DNA of 6,595 nucleotides from positions 1-6,595 of the forward strand of contig JAGBAU010000257.1 of NCBI GenBank assembly GCA_017938785.1, given 5' to 3'. Positions 5,296 to 6,595 of this stretch are shown piece by piece; position 1 is the stretch's first letter; the number at the start of each line of letters is the position of its first letter. Under the pieces are notes generated by a model. It was given only the letters and a program-made list of their open reading frames with translations, was not told the DNA's origin and searched no databases. Position numbers and translations under genes: made by a program. This DNA is from Clostridia bacterium. Its GTDB lineage: Bacteria > Bacillota_A > Clostridia > Christensenellales > Aristaeellaceae.

Positions 5296-5892
5296 ATGAT
5301 GAACGGACGCGAGTTCAAACTGCTCGAGGCGGAGGTTTTGGGCCAAAAGATCTCCCTGGAGACCCAAAAGGGCCTGTTTTCTCCGGAGCATATTGATCGC
5401 GGCACGCTCGCGATGCTTTCGCATGTGAAGTTTGATTCAGGTATGCGCATAATGGATCTTGGCTGCGGATGCGGTATAGTCGGCATCACAGCGGCAAAGA
5501 TCGCCGGAGAAGAGAATGTTTTCATGTCCGATGCCGATCCGAAGGCGGTTGAAGTCGCCCGTCGGAATGCGGAACGGAACGGTGTGAGCGGCGTGACGCT
5601 CTATATCTCGGACGGTTTCCGGGACGTGGAGGCCAGCGGTTTTGATCTCATCCTTTCCAACCCTCCGTATCAGACGGATTTTTCGGTGGCAAAGGGTTTT
5701 ATTGAAAAGGGTTTTAACCGATTGAGAATCGGCGGAAAGCTGTATATGGTTACCAAGCGGCGCGAATGGTACAAGAACAAGATCATATCCGTTTTCGGCG
5801 GGGTGGAAATCCGCGAAACGGATGGGTATTTTGTGTTTATTGCCGAGCGACGCAGCCTTCAATATGCGAATAAATCCCCCAGACGGAAGTAA
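5296..5892 (+). CDS. Class I SAM-dependent methyltransferase, MTS (RsmC-like) type
   Basis: The 198-aa protein has a single methyltransferase domain. SAM-binding motif I is MDLGCGCGIVGI (53-64), acidic residues of motif II are in SDADPKAVEVARRNAERNG (78-96), and motif IV is SNPPYQTDF (121-129), followed by the long helix and GGKLYMV (146-152). NPPY marks N-methylation of amino groups on nucleic acid bases or protein Gln. The arrangement, with an N-terminal TQKGLFSPEHIDRGT segment and a ...FIEKGFNRLRIGGKLYMVTKR-type end, resembles the catalytic half of the 16S rRNA m2G1207 methyltransferase RsmC, but without its duplicated N-terminal half. RNA methylation is thus the best guess; the exact substrate is not known. 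The start is the first of two tandem ATGs; upstream there is only a weak GGCGGA (5281-5286). It is divergent from ytfI and is not part of an obvious operon. Confidence 0.8.
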   Translation: MMNGREFKLLEAEVLGQKISLETQKGLFSPEHIDRGTLAMLSHVKFDSGMRIMDLGCGCGIVGITAAKIAGEENVFMSDADPKAVEVARRNAERNGVSGVTLYISDGFRDVEASGFDLILSNPPYQTDFSVAKGFIEKGFNRLRIGGKLYMVTKRREWYKNKIISVFGGVEIRETDGYFVFIAERRSLQYANKSPRRK

Positions 5893-5978
5893 TCCGTGCG
5901 GGTGGTTTGTTCCGGCCTGGATTCGTGTCGGGCTGTGCTGGATGCAAATATTTTCATAGGGTAAGTGTACCTTCTTCG

Positions 5979-6025
5979 GACCAGTGGAACAGCGCAAAGT
6001 GTTCGTTCCATTGGTTTCACTTTTT
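5979..6025 (+). terminator. Possible intrinsic terminator between methyltransferase gene and rny
   Basis: ACCAGTGGAAC (5980-5990) pairs with GTTCCATTGGT (6005-6015) over 11 positions, one of them G-U, around a 14-nt loop. TTCACTTTTT (6016-6025) follows. The interrupted T-tract and large loop make it a moderate terminator, and it lies about 90 nt after the methyltransferase stop. It could instead be a folded leader or protein-binding element, since a -10 box begins 3 nt later. The rest of 5893-5978 shows no gene or repeat that I can support. Confidence 0.4.
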
Positions 6026-6033
6026 GGTATAAA
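6025..6033 (+). promoter_or_regulatory. Probable extended -10 promoter of rny
   Basis: TGG followed by TATAAA (6028-6033) is an extended -10 element, with no clear -35 at the proper distance. Transcription would start near 6040, leaving about an 80-nt leader before the rny start codon. This is the only promoter-like site I see in the gap ahead of rny. Confidence 0.5.
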
Positions 6034-6119
6034 AGAGTGGCGCATGTCATATCTGCGGTAATGAAACCGTTTTTAACTGGGGAAATTGGGAGTTTAACAG
6101 AAAGGGAGGCATAGAAGAC

Positions 6120-6595
6120 GTGAATATTGCAATCACCGTGATCGCTGCGCTGATTGCGTTGGTAATTGGCCTGGCGGCTGGATATTTCTACCGCAAAAAC
6201 GCAATGGAAAAGAAGATCGGCCAGACGGAGGAATACGCAAAGAACCTGCTGGACGAAGCTGCCCGTAAGGCGGAAGAAAAGAAAAAGGAAGCCGTTCTGG
6301 AAGCCAAGGAAGAGATCATTCGTCTGAAGAATGAACTGGATAAGGAAATCCGCGACCGCCGCAGCGAAGTTACCCGCACCGAGCGTCGCCTGAACCAGCG
6401 CGAAGAACAGTTTGATAAGAAGCAGGACAACCTGGAAGCCCGCGAAGAACAGCTCAACGCCAAGTTCAAGGAGGCTGAGCGCCTGGAAAACGAAGCCCAC
6501 AAGCTGCACGAAAAGCAGCAGCAGGAGCTGGAGCGCGTGGCCAATATGACCAGCGACGAAGCAAAGAACATCCTGATTGACCGCGTTCAGAAGGA
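6120..6595 (+). CDS. rny: Ribonuclease Y, N-terminal part, cut by window edge
   Basis: RNase Y is the membrane-anchored endoribonuclease that starts mRNA decay in many Firmicutes. Only the first 158 of about 520 residues are present. A single transmembrane helix (about 4-24, ending GYFYRK) is followed by a long charged coiled coil (about 28-140) rich in Glu, Lys, Arg and Gln. Family-typical phrases are EAVLEAKEEIIRLKNELDKE (57-76), RDRRSEVTRTERRLNQREEQ (78-97) and the end of the coil, ANMTSDEAKNILI (141-153), which in RNase Y leads to the KH domain. The KH and catalytic HD domains lie beyond the edge. The start is GTG, with AAGGGAGG (6102-6109) 10 nt upstream; no ATG in frame would keep the membrane helix. 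Family call is very secure. Confidence 0.95.
   Translation, partial: MNIAITVIAALIALVIGLAAGYFYRKNAMEKKIGQTEEYAKNLLDEAARKAEEKKKEAVLEAKEEIIRLKNELDKEIRDRRSEVTRTERRLNQREEQFDKKQDNLEAREEQLNAKFKEAERLENEAHKLHEKQQQELERVANMTSDEAKNILIDRVQK

Noticed and set aside
5859..6571. Open frames on the - strand opposite the rny start (5859-6509 and 6188-6571)
   Set aside because: They are antisense to an unmistakable RNase Y coiled coil; their Phe/Leu/Ser-rich composition is the complement of Glu/Lys codons.
1..6595. CRISPR array, tRNA, insertion sequence or attachment site
   Set aside because: I looked for direct repeats with spacers, cloverleaf arms, terminal inverted repeats and transposase motifs and found none that hold up.

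Overview
This window looks like chromosomal DNA from a spore-forming Firmicute of the class Clostridia, GC-moderate to GC-rich and possibly gut-associated. The evidence is a PyrR-type pyrimidine attenuator, a GerW (YtfJ) sporulation protein with its usual DUF2953 (YtfI) partner, RNase Y, strong purine-rich Shine-Dalgarno (SD) sites and a bacterial serpin. I see no rRNA, tRNA, CRISPR array, insertion sequence or phage gene. Genus cannot be set from this sequence alone.

Layout. (1) Positions 1-1015 (+) hold the 3' part of a serpin gene cut by the window edge. Its reactive-centre loop is intact and predicts a Met-Ser scissile bond. (2) Positions 1055-3145 (+) form a pyrimidine salvage unit: promoter, complete PyrR-responsive attenuator (PyrR-binding loop, antiterminator, terminator), pyrR, and a uracil permease of the NCS2 family. 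It ends in a perfect 15-bp hairpin that can also terminate the convergent unit. (3) Positions 5223 down to 3144 (-) form a sporulation-linked unit: ytfI (DUF2953), gerW (ytfJ), then a 324-aa protein of unknown function. A forespore-type (sigma F/G) promoter match lies just upstream of ytfI. A terminator-like hairpin between gerW and the unknown gene contains the unknown gene's ribosome binding site. (4) Positions 5246-5892 (+) hold a divergently transcribed class I SAM-dependent methyltransferase with an NPPY motif. (5) Positions 5893-6119 carry a possible terminator hairpin and an extended -10 promoter. (6) Positions 6120-6595 (+) hold the start of rny, which runs off the right edge.

How the genes work together. 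PyrR senses UMP/UTP and terminates its own leader transcript, so the uracil importer is made when pyrimidines are short. YtfI and GerW are expected to act in spore formation or germination, and the unknown 324-aa protein may share or be uncoupled from that programme through the intergenic hairpin. The serpin is probably an independent, exported or surface protease inhibitor. I found no large undescribed system. The most unusual points are the serpin reactive site, the hairpin over the unknown gene's start, and the forespore promoter that moves the ytfI start to a TTG.
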